Shown in pieces: positions 15,837 through 24,832 of a stretch of DNA of 35,232 bases. This DNA is from an uncultured Microbulbifer sp. (GTDB lineage: Bacteria; Pseudomonadota; Gammaproteobacteria; Pseudomonadales; Cellvibrionaceae), in NCBI RefSeq assembly GCF_947489355.1, contig NZ_CANLDD010000046.1, forward strand, positions 1-35,232, written 5' to 3'. Below the pieces are notes generated by a model that saw only the letters and a program-made list of their open reading frames with translations, was not told where the DNA came from and searched no databases. Numbering within the stretch: position 1 is the first letter of the stretch; the number at the start of each line of letters is the position of its first letter. The position numbers were made by a program, and so were the translations under genes.

Positions 15837-16907
15837 CTATTCGCTGACAAAAGCCAGCAGTTCCTGCAGGCTGCCATCTCCACTCACGGCATTCAGGGTA
15901 TAACGGCTGTCTGCGCAGAGGCCATACACCTTGTCAAAATTCTGCAGCTGCTTTTGTAGGGCATTGATGGCTTCCTGGGCGTAGTCTTCGCTATCGCGAT
16001 CCACGGGTTTTAAATAGGCGGCGGTGAGGGCGCGCGGTTGCTGGTCACCGGCCTCGGCCAGTGCATAGGAAGCATAGGCGCGACTGGCATAACTATTTTG
16101 CTTGCCAGTGGGAGATACCTTGAGAGCCGTTTCTGTCAGAGCCGCAACGGCACGGTCAGCCAGCCCCTTATCCCCCCCCAGGCTGTCGATCAACTGTTCC
16201 TTGTTAATACAGAGATAGGAATAGAAGAGTCCCGCGGCAAATCCCGCTTCCCCCAAGTGCGCCGCGCCGGCATCTTCGCTGCGGTCATTGAGGTCATCCA
16301 CCGCGGTAAAGTAATCGTCCTCAATGACTACCGAATGCACCGACAGCGCATGGGCTACCTGGCAGGCGGCCTCCACATTGTGACTGGGCTTGGCGGCGAG
16401 CATACGACCGAACAGGGCAATATCCACTGCCATGTTGTCATGACGCAAGAGATCCAGGTCGGCTTTTTCTGGCTCACGAGCCTCTTTTGCCAGCGTGTGT
16501 AAAAGATCATCAATACTCTTTTGCTCGGCAACACTGAGGTGAACCAACTGTTCAATTTCCAGGTCCGCGCTGGGGTCGTTTTTGTCTGGTTTTTTCAATT
16601 TGCCGAACTGTTCGGCAATTTTTTGTGCCCACTGTTTTGCTTTCTTCTCGGCTACGCCCAGGTTAAGCAACTTCTCATAGGCCACGATGCCCTGGCGCTT
16701 GCTGCGGGTGCCGAGCAAATCAATCTCTTTACCCAGAGCTTGCTGGAACAATTCCGAAGTGCGCCAGTGGCGCTTTAAACTCTGAGAGGAGATACGCAGG
16801 CGATCACAGCCCCCCATTTTGGCAGTTTTCGGCCGTCCCAGGTCATCACGGTTGAGATTGGCTGGCGGGTAGGCGGTCAGCAGATGCAGTTGAATAAAAC
16901 GGCTCAT
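15837..16907 (-). CDS. cas7e: Cascade backbone subunit Cas7e
   Basis: A 356-aa protein with the family start MSRFIQLHLLTAYPPANLNR, then DDLGRPKTAKMGG and CDRLRISSQSLKRHWR. Six copies form the Cascade backbone along the crRNA. The middle has DMAVDIALFGRML-type sequence (VDIALFGRMLA). The end has VDRDSEDYAQEAINAL and a Gly-poor C-terminus. A strong GGAGAG precedes the ATG. It is separated from cse2 by an unusual 255 bp, unlike the tight packing elsewhere in the operon. Confidence 0.96.
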   Translation of the reverse strand: MSRFIQLHLLTAYPPANLNRDDLGRPKTAKMGGCDRLRISSQSLKRHWRTSELFQQALGKEIDLLGTRSKRQGIVAYEKLLNLGVAEKKAKQWAQKIAEQFGKLKKPDKNDPSADLEIEQLVHLSVAEQKSIDDLLHTLAKEAREPEKADLDLLRHDNMAVDIALFGRMLAAKPSHNVEAACQVAHALSVHSVVIEDDYFTAVDDLNDRSEDAGAAHLGEAGFAAGLFYSYLCINKEQLIDSLGGDKGLADRAVAALTETALKVSPTGKQNSYASRAYASYALAEAGDQQPRALTAAYLKPVDRDSEDYAQEAINALQKQLQNFDKVYGLCADSRYTLNAVSGDGSLQELLAFVSE

Positions 16908-17162
16908 GATTCTCTCCTTGTTTTGATACGATAAATTCGACCATTTTTCTTACTTCCGTTTTCTTTTCGCAGGTTTAACGGAAGGCCAGGGAGTTACCTT
17001 GCAGAGACAGTGGTAACACCACTGACGAAGCCTCCCAGGGTCTTTACCTTGGTAAAAGCACAATCCTCGGAAGCAGGCGGTTCAGGAACGCGTACCTGTT
17101 TGTGACCGGCATCGGTAGCAGCCTCTGCCGTATCACCCGGAAACCCATTCAGTGGCCTGTTA
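16908..17162 (-). other. Unusual 255-bp gap between cse2 and cas7e
   Basis: This part of the operon is normally nearly gapless. The gap holds a perfect hairpin, CAGTGGT (17008-17014) / ACCACTG (17018-17024). On the minus strand it also holds a stop-free run of 55-60 codons with no ATG, GTG or TTG start; it includes EDCAFTKVKTLGGFVSG and ends at TAA. It may be the relic of an inserted gene or an internal regulatory region that changes cas7e dosage. Confidence 0.45.
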
Positions 17163-17714
17163 TTACTCAGTTAAACCGGCGTAATAATCAGAGGCCCAGC
17201 GCACGGCCAGACGATCCTGTACGCGCCGGGTTGGTGTGGTGCGCCTTTCCCGCTGCCAGTGCAATAGATCATTGGCCAGGGCGGCGATATCCACATCCCC
17301 TTTCAAGAGAGCCAAAGCCCGCACCAAACGTCGGTAAAAATCTGTGAGGTCGCGACTCTTCTGCAGCTGGGAAAAACGCAACTCGCTCATTGCCGGTTTG
17401 CTACTACCCTCCCGGGAGGTAGCCAGGTAATGGGCAAAGGACTTGGGTGGGGCACTCGGCTTATCCGTCTTTACATGGGCAACCAGGGTCGCCACCAATG
17501 CGGCATCCTCAAGCGGAATATCTCCATTATTCTGCCAGCACTCTGGCATGGCCTGCAAAAAGCGGACAAACGTCGGGGTGGGCACGACATCCATGGGCTC
17601 CACCGCGCGTCGCAATCGCGCCCTGTCTCCGTGACCGCCCTTATCATTGAGTCCAGTGTGCCAGTCGCGCAATCTTCTGACCTCCTCCCTGTTGAGATAT
17701 TGATACCCTGCCAT
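17163..17714 (-). CDS. cse2: Cascade small subunit Cse2 (Cas11)
   Basis: A 183-aa all-helical protein starting MAGYQYLNREEVRRLRDWH. Its ATG overlaps the TGA of cas8e by one base (TGATG); a GTG one codon earlier is the alternative. Family blocks are GDRARLRRAVEPMDV, PTFVRFLQ, SELRFSQLQKSRDLTDFYRR, LVRALALLKGDVDIAALAND and DLLHW. Two copies form the belly of Cascade and hold the displaced strand. The length fits the 160-185 aa family range. The overlap implies translational coupling to cas8e. Confidence 0.95.
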   Translation of the reverse strand: MAGYQYLNREEVRRLRDWHTGLNDKGGHGDRARLRRAVEPMDVVPTPTFVRFLQAMPECWQNNGDIPLEDAALVATLVAHVKTDKPSAPPKSFAHYLATSREGSSKPAMSELRFSQLQKSRDLTDFYRRLVRALALLKGDVDIAALANDLLHWQRERRTTPTRRVQDRLAVRWASDYYAGLTE

Positions 17715-19312
17715 CACACTCCCTCCCGTTGCTCAACTTTAGCGGCACTATCCAGTGCTTTTAAGCTGCCTAACCGTTGCAGCTTACCTTTTAATAATCG
17801 GCGCGCTTTGGTGATACGCTTCATATTCATATCCTCGGCAACGCCGTCCAGCACCCAGTGGTCAAATACATTTTTAGCGGAGTGCCGGAGCGTCCGGGCC
17901 CAGTCACCGGCAACTTGCGCAGGCAGAAACGGGGGCTCTGTCGGTGGTTGTGACAATAGCTTCAGCAGCCGGTAATATTCCACTTCTGTTTCTTGCCAGA
18001 AATGTTGATCAATCAAGGAAAAATCCCCCTTGGCCTCCTTGGGGCTGGCATACCAAGCGGTTTTGACACCATAGCGCAGCTCTTTGACTACCTCTTTTGC
18101 TGCCTGTACTAGCTGCCCCACCAACTGGATAAACTGTTCCCGGTAACTCTTATGGACATGTATCACCGGCATCTGTTGTTCATACCAACAGCGGGCTTTC
18201 ATATTGTCCATGTCATAGCCAAAGCTCCACAGTCGCTGATCGGAATCTCCAGCCAGTACTTCGAGCACCTCTCCGTACTCCTCGTTAAAATGATTGACGA
18301 CTTTGCTGGCCTGATCCCCATTGGACGCATCTTTCCACAGCAAACTGAGCCAATGACGGTAGCCCAAGCCACCCTGCTGTCCTTTTAGGCTGAGTGGTGG
18401 GTTCTTTTTCTTGGGATCATGACGGTAAGGGGTCAGGGGATGCAGCCAGGGGCCCTCGTAGTTGATCCCGTAATTCTTGGTGATAAAGTGGCTGATGCGT
18501 TCTACGGAGTCCTCTCCACAGAGATCACAGGGGCCAATAGGCAGTGCGTCGAGGTTAAGACGAATCCTGCGGGGCATGGCCCAATACATTTGCAGAGAGT
18601 GGGTATCCTCGGGAAACGTGGGGGTTCCGGTCTTATCAGAAAGGCGGGTGGGAGCCAGCCAGGGAAAAACATTGCTATCGTTGCTATCCGGTCTCGAAGC
18701 CAGCTCCTCTTCCGGGAGCGTATTTAGCCAGAGCTTGCTCCATAGGCTACTGTGCGCCTGGGCGGGCAGCAACAAAGTGGTCAAGGGGCCGCCACCGCGC
18801 AGGCTGGTTCTGTGCCCCGATCCACCCGAGGGTGCATTGATTTGCAGGGTAAAAAGCGCGCTGGCGGCACAGCTGGGACAGATACCCTGTACCTGGTGAC
18901 GCTTTACAAAATGATCCAGGTTGTCTTTGCAGGTTTTATTGCCGGGCGCTTCAATAAGCAGAGTCGCAATGGGCTTTACTTCTCCCTGGGCGAGCTGCAG
19001 ATCCTGCATAAAGGCGGGGCCAGAAGGCACTATTAATTCAAAGGCATCGGCGTAGCTTTCAAGCTGTGCTTTGAGTCGTTCTGATGGTGGAGGCTCAAGA
19101 CAGAACTCCCCCCAGCTTTCGGTATCTTCAGGGACGAATGCCGTTTGTAACAACCCGATCAAAAACTGATATAGGGCACCGCGAAAATCCGGGCGCACTG
19201 TGGCGATATCCACTACCGGGTTGTCCCGCTCGGCAATCTGCCAGGGGGCTATTTTTTCCCTCAACCCATTCTGCCGAATGATTGGCAGCCAGGGGTCCTG
19301 AATTAAGTTCAT
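17714..19312 (-). CDS. cas8e: Cascade large subunit Cas8e (Cse1/CasA)
   Basis: A 532-aa protein starting MNLIQDPWLPIIRQNGLREK. Cas8e reads the PAM and recruits Cas3. Recognisable parts are the IATVRPDFRGALYQFLIGLL region, a CPSCAASALFTLQINAPSGG segment followed by GHRTSLRGGGPLTTLL, CDLCGEDS, and a helical C-terminal bundle (FDHWVLDGVAEDMNMKRITK). The start has AAAGGGAG upstream. It is the first large gene after the 460-bp regulatory gap, and the small ORF 19412-19522 may be co-transcribed with it. The length agrees with E. coli (502 aa). Confidence 0.95.
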   Translation of the reverse strand: MNLIQDPWLPIIRQNGLREKIAPWQIAERDNPVVDIATVRPDFRGALYQFLIGLLQTAFVPEDTESWGEFCLEPPPSERLKAQLESYADAFELIVPSGPAFMQDLQLAQGEVKPIATLLIEAPGNKTCKDNLDHFVKRHQVQGICPSCAASALFTLQINAPSGGSGHRTSLRGGGPLTTLLLPAQAHSSLWSKLWLNTLPEEELASRPDSNDSNVFPWLAPTRLSDKTGTPTFPEDTHSLQMYWAMPRRIRLNLDALPIGPCDLCGEDSVERISHFITKNYGINYEGPWLHPLTPYRHDPKKKNPPLSLKGQQGGLGYRHWLSLLWKDASNGDQASKVVNHFNEEYGEVLEVLAGDSDQRLWSFGYDMDNMKARCWYEQQMPVIHVHKSYREQFIQLVGQLVQAAKEVVKELRYGVKTAWYASPKEAKGDFSLIDQHFWQETEVEYYRLLKLLSQPPTEPPFLPAQVAGDWARTLRHSAKNVFDHWVLDGVAEDMNMKRITKARRLLKGKLQRLGSLKALDSAAKVEQREGV

Positions 19313-19411
19313 CTTTTCTCCCTTTCAGAGAACCTTATAACGAGAAAGTACACAGCAATTAGATGGATATCGTGACTTTGTTGAATAAAAGATCTTTCTG
19401 TCGGCCTGTCC

Positions 19412-19522
19412 TTAAAGAACTTTACACATAAGAACAATTGAGAAAACTAAAACTAACGCAACTAATGCGCTCGAAGAGGGTGATAACTTGTTCAACTCTG
19501 CAACCAATTTTTCAATCTGCAT
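19412..19522 (-). CDS. Small membrane-peptide ORF upstream of cas8e (36 aa)
   Basis: ATG at 19522 with a clear AGGAG seven nt upstream. The frame runs 36 codons to TAA at 19412. The peptide has an amphipathic, charged N-terminal half (MQIEKLVAELNKLSPSSS) and a hydrophobic C-terminal half (ALVALVLVFSIVLMCKVL), as expected for one membrane helix. It lies about 25 nt downstream of a plausible promoter and 100 bp before cas8e, so it may be the first gene of the cas transcript. I know of no type I-E cas gene of this kind. It could be a leader peptide, a small membrane effector or chance, although the RBS and hydropathy argue for translation. Confidence 0.5.
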   Translation of the reverse strand: MQIEKLVAELNKLSPSSSALVALVLVFSIVLMCKVL

Positions 19523-19554
19523 ACACTTCTCCTGATTTCCTTGTGACTCACGCC

Positions 19555-19582
19555 ATAATAAGGAGGAAAATTGAAAAGTAAA
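19555..19582 (-). promoter_or_regulatory. Candidate promoter of the cas8e operon
   Basis: On the minus strand TTTACT (19582-19577), a 16-bp spacer and TATTAT (19560-19555, 5/6) would start transcription near 19548, just ahead of the small ORF. The -35 overlaps the inner edge of the palindromic motif at 19581-19594, so a protein bound there could block or assist polymerase. Confidence 0.4.
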
Positions 19583-19594
19583 GTGTACACACTT
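19581..19594. promoter_or_regulatory. Operator-like inverted repeat, copy 1
   Basis: AAGTGTACACACTT is an inverted repeat (AAGTGT..ACACTT). Twelve of its bases, GTGTACACACTT, recur at 19705-19716, 122 bp away. Both copies are in the cas3-cas8e gap. Confidence 0.5.
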
Positions 19595-19704
19595 AAAAGA
19601 AATGCCTTATAATTCAAAAAATAGGTTAATAACTTGTTAAGAGAGGTAGATAAATACGACATAGGCTAAATTGACCCCGTTCTACGCACTCGCGTAGTTG
19701 AACC

Positions 19705-19716
19705 GTGTACACACTT
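19705..19716. promoter_or_regulatory. Operator-like motif, copy 2
   Basis: Exact 12-bp match (GTGTACACACTT) to 19583-19594, in the same orientation. A second inverted repeat, CTACGC/GCGTAG (19682-19697), lies just beside it. The pair of sites would suit a dimeric repressor or activator of cas transcription. Confidence 0.45.
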
Positions 19717-19750
19717 GTTACACACTCCGCTTCCCTGCTCTCGCAGGGCA

Positions 19751-19772
19751 CCCTATCCATTATTGGATAGGG
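19751..19772. terminator. Hairpin immediately after cas3
   Basis: CCCTATCC (19751-19758) pairs perfectly with GGATAGGG (19765-19772) across a 6-nt loop. It begins two bases past the cas3 stop codon. The T-run is weak, so termination may be partial. It could separate cas3 from the cas8e operon. Confidence 0.5.
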
Positions 19773-19773
19773 T

Positions 19774-22443
19774 TTATCCCCATCCCTTTACTGGGCAGTA
19801 GACGCTTCTAATATTTGCAATTAAAGGCAGCAGCGCTACCCACTTCAAAGCGGGTATTTGGCGCCGCATTCGCTGAATTTCTACTTGCCACTTTGCCGGT
19901 ATCAGTGGCTCAACCTTACGCCACTCTTCTACAGGTAAACTAAGCTGGCTCAAGTGCCAGGCATCTTTTTCATTTTGCGCATAGGGCAACAGCTGGTCGC
20001 CCTCCACCCTGACAAGTGCCACCGTAACCGTTTCCCTCCCCAGGCGTGTGGGAATATTCACATCCTCATCCCAGCCGCCGCTGTTGGCCGCACTTTTCCG
20101 GCAATAGCCACACTCCAGTGCCAGAGCATTAAAAATGCCCATGCTATGCTGAGACTTTGCTTCGCCCTCAGCAGTCAAGCTTCTCTGCCGTAGGGGTTCA
20201 GGAATTTCCCTTGCCTGCGCACCATAAACACTCTCCACAAGCAACCGTGCATCTTCAGGCATGCGGAAACCCCCACGCTCCTGCAGAATCAATGCAGCGC
20301 GCCAGAGCTCACCCACATTGGGATAAACCGCCTGAGAAGCCGGCAGGCAGCTTGCCAGCCAATCCGATGAGTGAACTTGACGGGCATCCGGGGTGAGAAG
20401 ATAGAGACGGGGCTGCGCCCGCTGCTCTTCACCTGCGTCCAGGGGCTTGCCGTCAGTATCCCGAACATGCCGCTGCAAGCGACCCGCGCGCTGGATCAGC
20501 AAGTCTATAGGTGCAAGGTCACTGATCAGCACATCAAAATCCAGGTCCAGGCTCTGCTCCACCACCTGGGTAGCCAGTAAAATTCGGCCTTGGCGATGCC
20601 GGCCTGTGGATGTTTTCCCGTATTTTTCCAGCACTGCTGTCTCAATTTCACGGCGATCAATCATCGCATATCGGCTGTGGAAAAGGTCTAGCTTTTCAGA
20701 ACGAATACCCTCAGTGCGGAGCAAACGCTCATACGCTCGGTGTGCATCCTTAACACTATTGCGAATCCAACAGACACAATGCCCTTCTCCGCTAAGACTG
20801 GCAATAAGTTCAAGGGCCTGCTCTTCATCAGCAAGCCGCTCCACCGCAACATACCGCCTGACGGCTTCCCGGGTATTCACAGGAATTTCACGCAGCCCTG
20901 AAGCATCCTGAAGCGTGAATAACGGATACTCTGTCCTGTTCAGCTGAACAGACCCCTCCGCCTGGCTGCCCTCGGCAAATGCACAGAGTAGTTTTTTCCT
21001 GAATTTTTGTGGCAGCGTTGCCGACAGCAATATACAGCTGCCGCCCTGGGCTGCGTGGGCTCGGATCAGTACTGCCAAAAGTTGCCGCATATAGGGGTCG
21101 AAAGCATGTACCTCATCAACCAACAATACCTTGCAACTCAACCCCAAAAGGCGCAGCGATTGGTGCCGCGCCGGCAAAATGCCCAGCAGCGCCTGATCAA
21201 TGGTGCCAACTCCTACCTCAGCGAGTAGGGATTTTTTTCGACTATCCGCCAACCATTGGTTGCAGTAGGCGCTTGCGGTGCCATCCTCACGGTCATGCTG
21301 AATATCCCGCTGTTGCTCAGATAGCATTATCGATTCGACAAATTGTTGATTTAGCTTTCGTGCACTGTGGGCAAGCACCAAAGAAGGGTTGGTTTGTTTT
21401 TTATAGAGTGCCTTGTAGCTATCGGCCATGCGCCTGTACATGGCATTTGAGGTGGCCATAGTGGGCAACCCCACAAAAATGCCATTAGCCAACCCCTGAG
21501 ACATCAGGCGATGACAGAGCACCATGGCTACTTCCGTTTTCCCCGCGCCTGTCACATCCTCCAAAATCAGGAGCTGTGGATCTACTCCAAGAGGAACCTC
21601 TGCAGCCAGCTTCTGCAGAGGTGTAGGCTGCTTGATAAAGTTAAACTGCTGTCGGATGCTGGCAAATGGTTCAACACTTGCTTTGTCGAGAAAGGAGTGC
21701 TCTACCGAATCTTGCGCTTTATTTAAAGCAACCTCTTCCCAATACTCGGGCAGTGCCATAGGGGATGAGCGATAGGGGAAGTGTTGGCGGTCCGAACCGA
21801 TCCAGTCGGCCAATACGGCAATTCCTGCCAACTGCCAGGAGAGCCGTTTAAAGTCGGTACTTTCTATATTTATAAGAGGCTTAATTTGAGGAGCAAAAAG
21901 TGCATAACTTTCACGCACAAAACTTGTCGCCGCCTGCTTATCTTCTTCGAGAAAACAGTTTATTGCAGCCTTTGTGATCGACTTATCCGGCGGCTGGCCG
22001 TGGTGACCAAACACCGTCACCAGCCATCTACGTATTTTCGTTTGATATTGGCGGTCGAATAAATCGCTCAGCTCCCCTGTAAGATACTTTTGCCAAAGAG
22101 CATAGCCTAGTGAATCATGTCGAATCCTATGATCGGCGCGGTTCTCAGGTGAAACAAGATAGGAAGGTAGATTTGGAACCATTCCCTGGAAGGAGCGGGC
22201 AAACTTGCCCAGGTCATGCAAGCTAAGCAAGAAACAGAACCAGCTTCTCAGCCAGTTTGGCTCGACTCGCAAGGAGCGAGATAACCTCAGGCAGAGTTCC
22301 CCTCCTGGTTCCAGTATCTGCCAGCCTACTGCCGCCACGTCCAGGCTGTGGAAGGGCAATAGATGAAAGCAACTATCTATGGCATTACTTGACTTACCAG
22401 CTTTCCCCCAATAGCGAAAATAATTTGGGAAATTTCTATTCAC
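19774..22443 (-). CDS. cas3: CRISPR helicase-nuclease Cas3, type I-E
   Basis: An 889-aa protein, the same length as the E. coli enzyme. The N-terminal HD nuclease has His32 in LLPFHSLDVAAVG, His76-Asp77 in LLSLHDLGKFARSFQ, and the later GHHGQPP. The helicase half has Walker A TGAGKT (298-303), DEVH (443-446), SATLPQ (474) and motif VI in LIQRAGRLQRHVR. Cas3 is recruited by Cascade and degrades target DNA. The start is GTG at 22443; an in-frame TAA lies five codons upstream and no ATG is near. It is transcribed towards cas8e but separated by a 460-bp gap and a hairpin. It appears intact. Confidence 0.96.
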   Translation of the reverse strand: MNRNFPNYFRYWGKAGKSSNAIDSCFHLLPFHSLDVAAVGWQILEPGGELCLRLSRSLRVEPNWLRSWFCFLLSLHDLGKFARSFQGMVPNLPSYLVSPENRADHRIRHDSLGYALWQKYLTGELSDLFDRQYQTKIRRWLVTVFGHHGQPPDKSITKAAINCFLEEDKQAATSFVRESYALFAPQIKPLINIESTDFKRLSWQLAGIAVLADWIGSDRQHFPYRSSPMALPEYWEEVALNKAQDSVEHSFLDKASVEPFASIRQQFNFIKQPTPLQKLAAEVPLGVDPQLLILEDVTGAGKTEVAMVLCHRLMSQGLANGIFVGLPTMATSNAMYRRMADSYKALYKKQTNPSLVLAHSARKLNQQFVESIMLSEQQRDIQHDREDGTASAYCNQWLADSRKKSLLAEVGVGTIDQALLGILPARHQSLRLLGLSCKVLLVDEVHAFDPYMRQLLAVLIRAHAAQGGSCILLSATLPQKFRKKLLCAFAEGSQAEGSVQLNRTEYPLFTLQDASGLREIPVNTREAVRRYVAVERLADEEQALELIASLSGEGHCVCWIRNSVKDAHRAYERLLRTEGIRSEKLDLFHSRYAMIDRREIETAVLEKYGKTSTGRHRQGRILLATQVVEQSLDLDFDVLISDLAPIDLLIQRAGRLQRHVRDTDGKPLDAGEEQRAQPRLYLLTPDARQVHSSDWLASCLPASQAVYPNVGELWRAALILQERGGFRMPEDARLLVESVYGAQAREIPEPLRQRSLTAEGEAKSQHSMGIFNALALECGYCRKSAANSGGWDEDVNIPTRLGRETVTVALVRVEGDQLLPYAQNEKDAWHLSQLSLPVEEWRKVEPLIPAKWQVEIQRMRRQIPALKWVALLPLIANIRSVYCPVKGWG

Positions 22444-23572
22444 CGAATAATGTCCAAGTTACTACATAGGCCCATGTAAAGGATACAGCCACTTCTTGGG
22501 AAAATGAATCCGCACGTTTCTGTTTTTCTTGACCATTTAGTTTCAAACAATAATTACAGTCTTATTATACAGTAAGTAAATTCACTCACCACCTCATAAA
22601 CAACGCATTTGAGAGCCGAACACCCCTCGTTTATACGATGCGGTTGCTGGGTCTGTCCATGACAGTTTGCATCTTATCATTTGAAGTTTTGTTAAAGCTC
22701 TCTTCATTATATGAATAATATCGGATAACGCTGCTGATATTTTCGCCAACGCCTCGCTCCCAGGAAATGTATACGTGGGCGAAGTAGGTATCAGCGTCAA
22801 GACCACTGACGATTTTCTTATGCTTCCAAAGCTCCAAACCGTGAATTAAAAGCATCGATTTTAATCTTTACTTTAAGTGCTCACATGCTCTTAATCGAAG
22901 CTTCCGTCTGCAGATAACCCGCTTTCCAGCTATCTGAACGATCACGGCATACAGAGAGTTTCTGTCGATTATGGTTAACAAGAGTAGATCTACGCCTACT
23001 CACAATACTTGGGGGCGTTCATTTAGCATTGCTAGTCGAAGATAGTACGCCGTTCCGCTGCCACTATTACTGTAGCGAGGCCTATAGAGTCTATGTCCTT
23101 TATACCTGTGATCCAACCTTGAGGGCGGCAGTTGTAAAACAGCACAAGGAACAGATGCACCGTAGCAAAGGGGAACGAAAGCTTCTGTTCTATTTTCTTG
23201 CAGTATTTCGGCTGATAAGGAAAAGTGTGTGCAGATTATCCCTGTGGGCGTGATATTGCGGCAAAAGATGAATTCGAGCGGAGCAAGAATTTAGGACGCA
23301 ATGATATGTTCGGTTTGTGGCGTATCCAGGCAGGGGGATTCCGGAGAACATCAGAATTTTCGCCGAAATCGAAAAGATCAGCCGTCTATTACGAAAGCCC
23401 ATTGACGTCGATGTAGGAGATGTTTCTGGCGTTTACTGTTCGGCTATCTGAGGGGCGCAGAATTTAATTTTCAAGCTGAATTTTTCTCCATAGTTAAACG
23501 CCAGAGGGCTATATTTTTAAGGTTTATGCTTATATAATTGACAATAGAATTTACTGAGTCAGACCTTTTGAT
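22444..23572. other. Largely non-coding 1.1-kb stretch between cas3 and the Ogr-like gene
   Basis: It holds the cas3 upstream region and one possible small ORF (22631-22855, listed separately). The remaining short ORFs lack ribosome-binding sites and recognisable sequence, and several overlap on both strands. I see no promoter I would defend, no tRNA and no transposase relic. Confidence 0.5.
22631..22855 (-). CDS. Hypothetical 74-aa ORF
   Basis: Starts MLLIHGLELWKHKKIVSGLD and contains AHVYISWERGVGENISSVIR. Amino-acid composition is protein-like, but there is no good Shine-Dalgarno and I recognise no family. It is isolated in an otherwise empty stretch, so it may be a fragment of a lost gene. 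Confidence 0.3.
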   Translation of the reverse strand: MLLIHGLELWKHKKIVSGLDADTYFAHVYISWERGVGENISSVIRYYSYNEESFNKTSNDKMQTVMDRPSNRIV

Positions 23573-23824
23573 ATGATGATTCGTTGTGTTAAATGTGAGT
23601 CCAGAGCAGTTATCACCAGTAGCAACAGGGTAGATCCAAAACTCACGCAATTATATTGCGCCTGTAAAAATCAGGACTGCGGCCACACCTTTGTGTGTGA
23701 CCTTGGTTTCTGTCGCACCATCAGCCCGCCAAAAAACGACCAGCACGCATTACTTAAAAACTTGTTAATGACTTTGCCGACAAAGGATCGTCTGGCTTTG
23801 TTAGAGTCAGTAAGTAAGCATTAG
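23573..23824 (+). CDS. P2 Ogr/Delta-like zinc-finger late activator (1)
   Basis: An 83-aa protein starting MMIRCVKCESRAVITSSNRV. It has four metal-binding cysteines spaced as in Ogr: Cys-x2-Cys near the start and C-x4-C in CACKNQDCGHTFVCDLGF. Ogr/Delta proteins activate phage late promoters with host RNA polymerase. The C-terminal region (ALLKNLLMTLPTKDRLALLE) is helical. Two adjacent ATGs (23573, 23576) are possible, and the ribosome-binding site is weak. It has no late operon next to it. The P2-like relics whose promoters it might have served lie 14 kb away on the other side of the CRISPR locus. Confidence 0.8.
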   Translation: MMIRCVKCESRAVITSSNRVDPKLTQLYCACKNQDCGHTFVCDLGFCRTISPPKNDQHALLKNLLMTLPTKDRLALLESVSKH

Positions 23825-24242
23825 CTATTCACAACGTGCCAGCCTGCAGCCAGTTTTATCGTGTGTGGTTGTCAGAAAAAAGCTTTTCGCGAAGGCGCGA
23901 TCTTTCACTTGGCCGAACCGAATATCAATCAGATAATCTACGATGTGTCGGAGTATCTGGACGTCTTGCAAGCCGCCTACCGCAATGAGTCTCTCATTGG
24001 CCGTCCTACGCATCCTTTTATATTGCCCATGCCTCAATCATCCCACAACCTGTCACTGACCCCGCGCCACCCCGGCGCGCGCAGTCAGCCCCACGCCTCG
24101 CCTGCGGTCTTTATGTGTCGATTTTGACTTATTGGCGATGGGTGGTTTAGGCCAGGCACGGCGGGGGCTACATGGGGATTGGAAGGGGCTTGCGGGCGAC
24201 GCAAAACGACGCACGATCAAGGGTAAGGAGAGAGAGGAACCG

Positions 24243-24261
24243 GGGTGCCGCGAGGGCACCC
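24243..24261 (-). terminator. GC-rich hairpin after the second Ogr-like gene
   Basis: GGGTGCC (24243-24249) pairs with GGCACCC (24255-24261). It lies 12 bp past the stop at 24274 on the minus strand, without a T-run, so it is only a possible terminator. Confidence 0.4.
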
Positions 24262-24273
24262 GTAACTAATGGT

Positions 24274-24555
24274 TCAGTGGCGCACAATTCGGGGAGACAG
24301 GGGGATATTCACTTCGGGGTTTGGCTTTGCACTGGGGGACAGGGTATGCAGCACGGAGAGTGCGGCGGCGTAGGTGTGTCCACATTCCACATCCGTGCAC
24401 TGGAAATAGATTTCACGGTATAGCGGCGTGATCTGCTGACTGGTGCGCGCTCTCGCCTTTGCACCACAGTGGGGACAACAGAGGCCGATACGCATGGGGG
24501 TTGTGTCTATTACCGGCTGGGATTTAGTCTCGTTGACTTGCTGGGTTTCCATCAC
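24274..24555 (-). CDS. P2 Ogr/Delta-like zinc-finger late activator (2)
   Basis: A 93-aa protein whose middle reads GLCCPHCGAKARARTSQQIT and YFQCTDVECGHTYAAALSV. This is the Ogr plan: C-x2-C, then C-x4-C followed by a hydrophobic strand. It is preceded by a 20-residue polar extension absent from the first copy; a start at an internal Met (MRIGLCCPHC) would give a more typical Ogr. It faces the first Ogr-like gene, and the two proteins differ strongly, so they come from different phages rather than a recent duplication. Confidence 0.8.
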   Translation of the reverse strand: MMETQQVNETKSQPVIDTTPMRIGLCCPHCGAKARARTSQQITPLYREIYFQCTDVECGHTYAAALSVLHTLSPSAKPNPEVNIPLSPRIVRH

Positions 24556-24832
24556 TGTGCCCTTGATCGGTTATTCACAATAATAGTACCTGTTGCATCT
24601 GTGGTGGGAAGTCGTACCTACAAATATTGGCGTTTTTTACAAGGCTATCAAATCATTGACCATAGAAATTATGATCCAGGCATTGATACACCTACTCATT
24701 TAGGTAAGCGGTACGTGAATCAGTTTGTTCTCAATACACAGTCACAGAATCGGCACTCCATGTTGGTAAAAACATATAATCTATGCCGGTCATGGAGCAC
24801 CGCAAATTACTAAACCTGGATGAATGCCACGG

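Noticed and set aside
23029..23416. Overlapping short ORFs on both strands upstream of the first Ogr-like gene
   Set aside because: No start context, no family resemblance, mutually overlapping.
24469..24813. 114-aa plus-strand ORF
   Set aside because: Its first third is antisense to the second Ogr-like gene. The remainder has no recognisable feature and no RBS.
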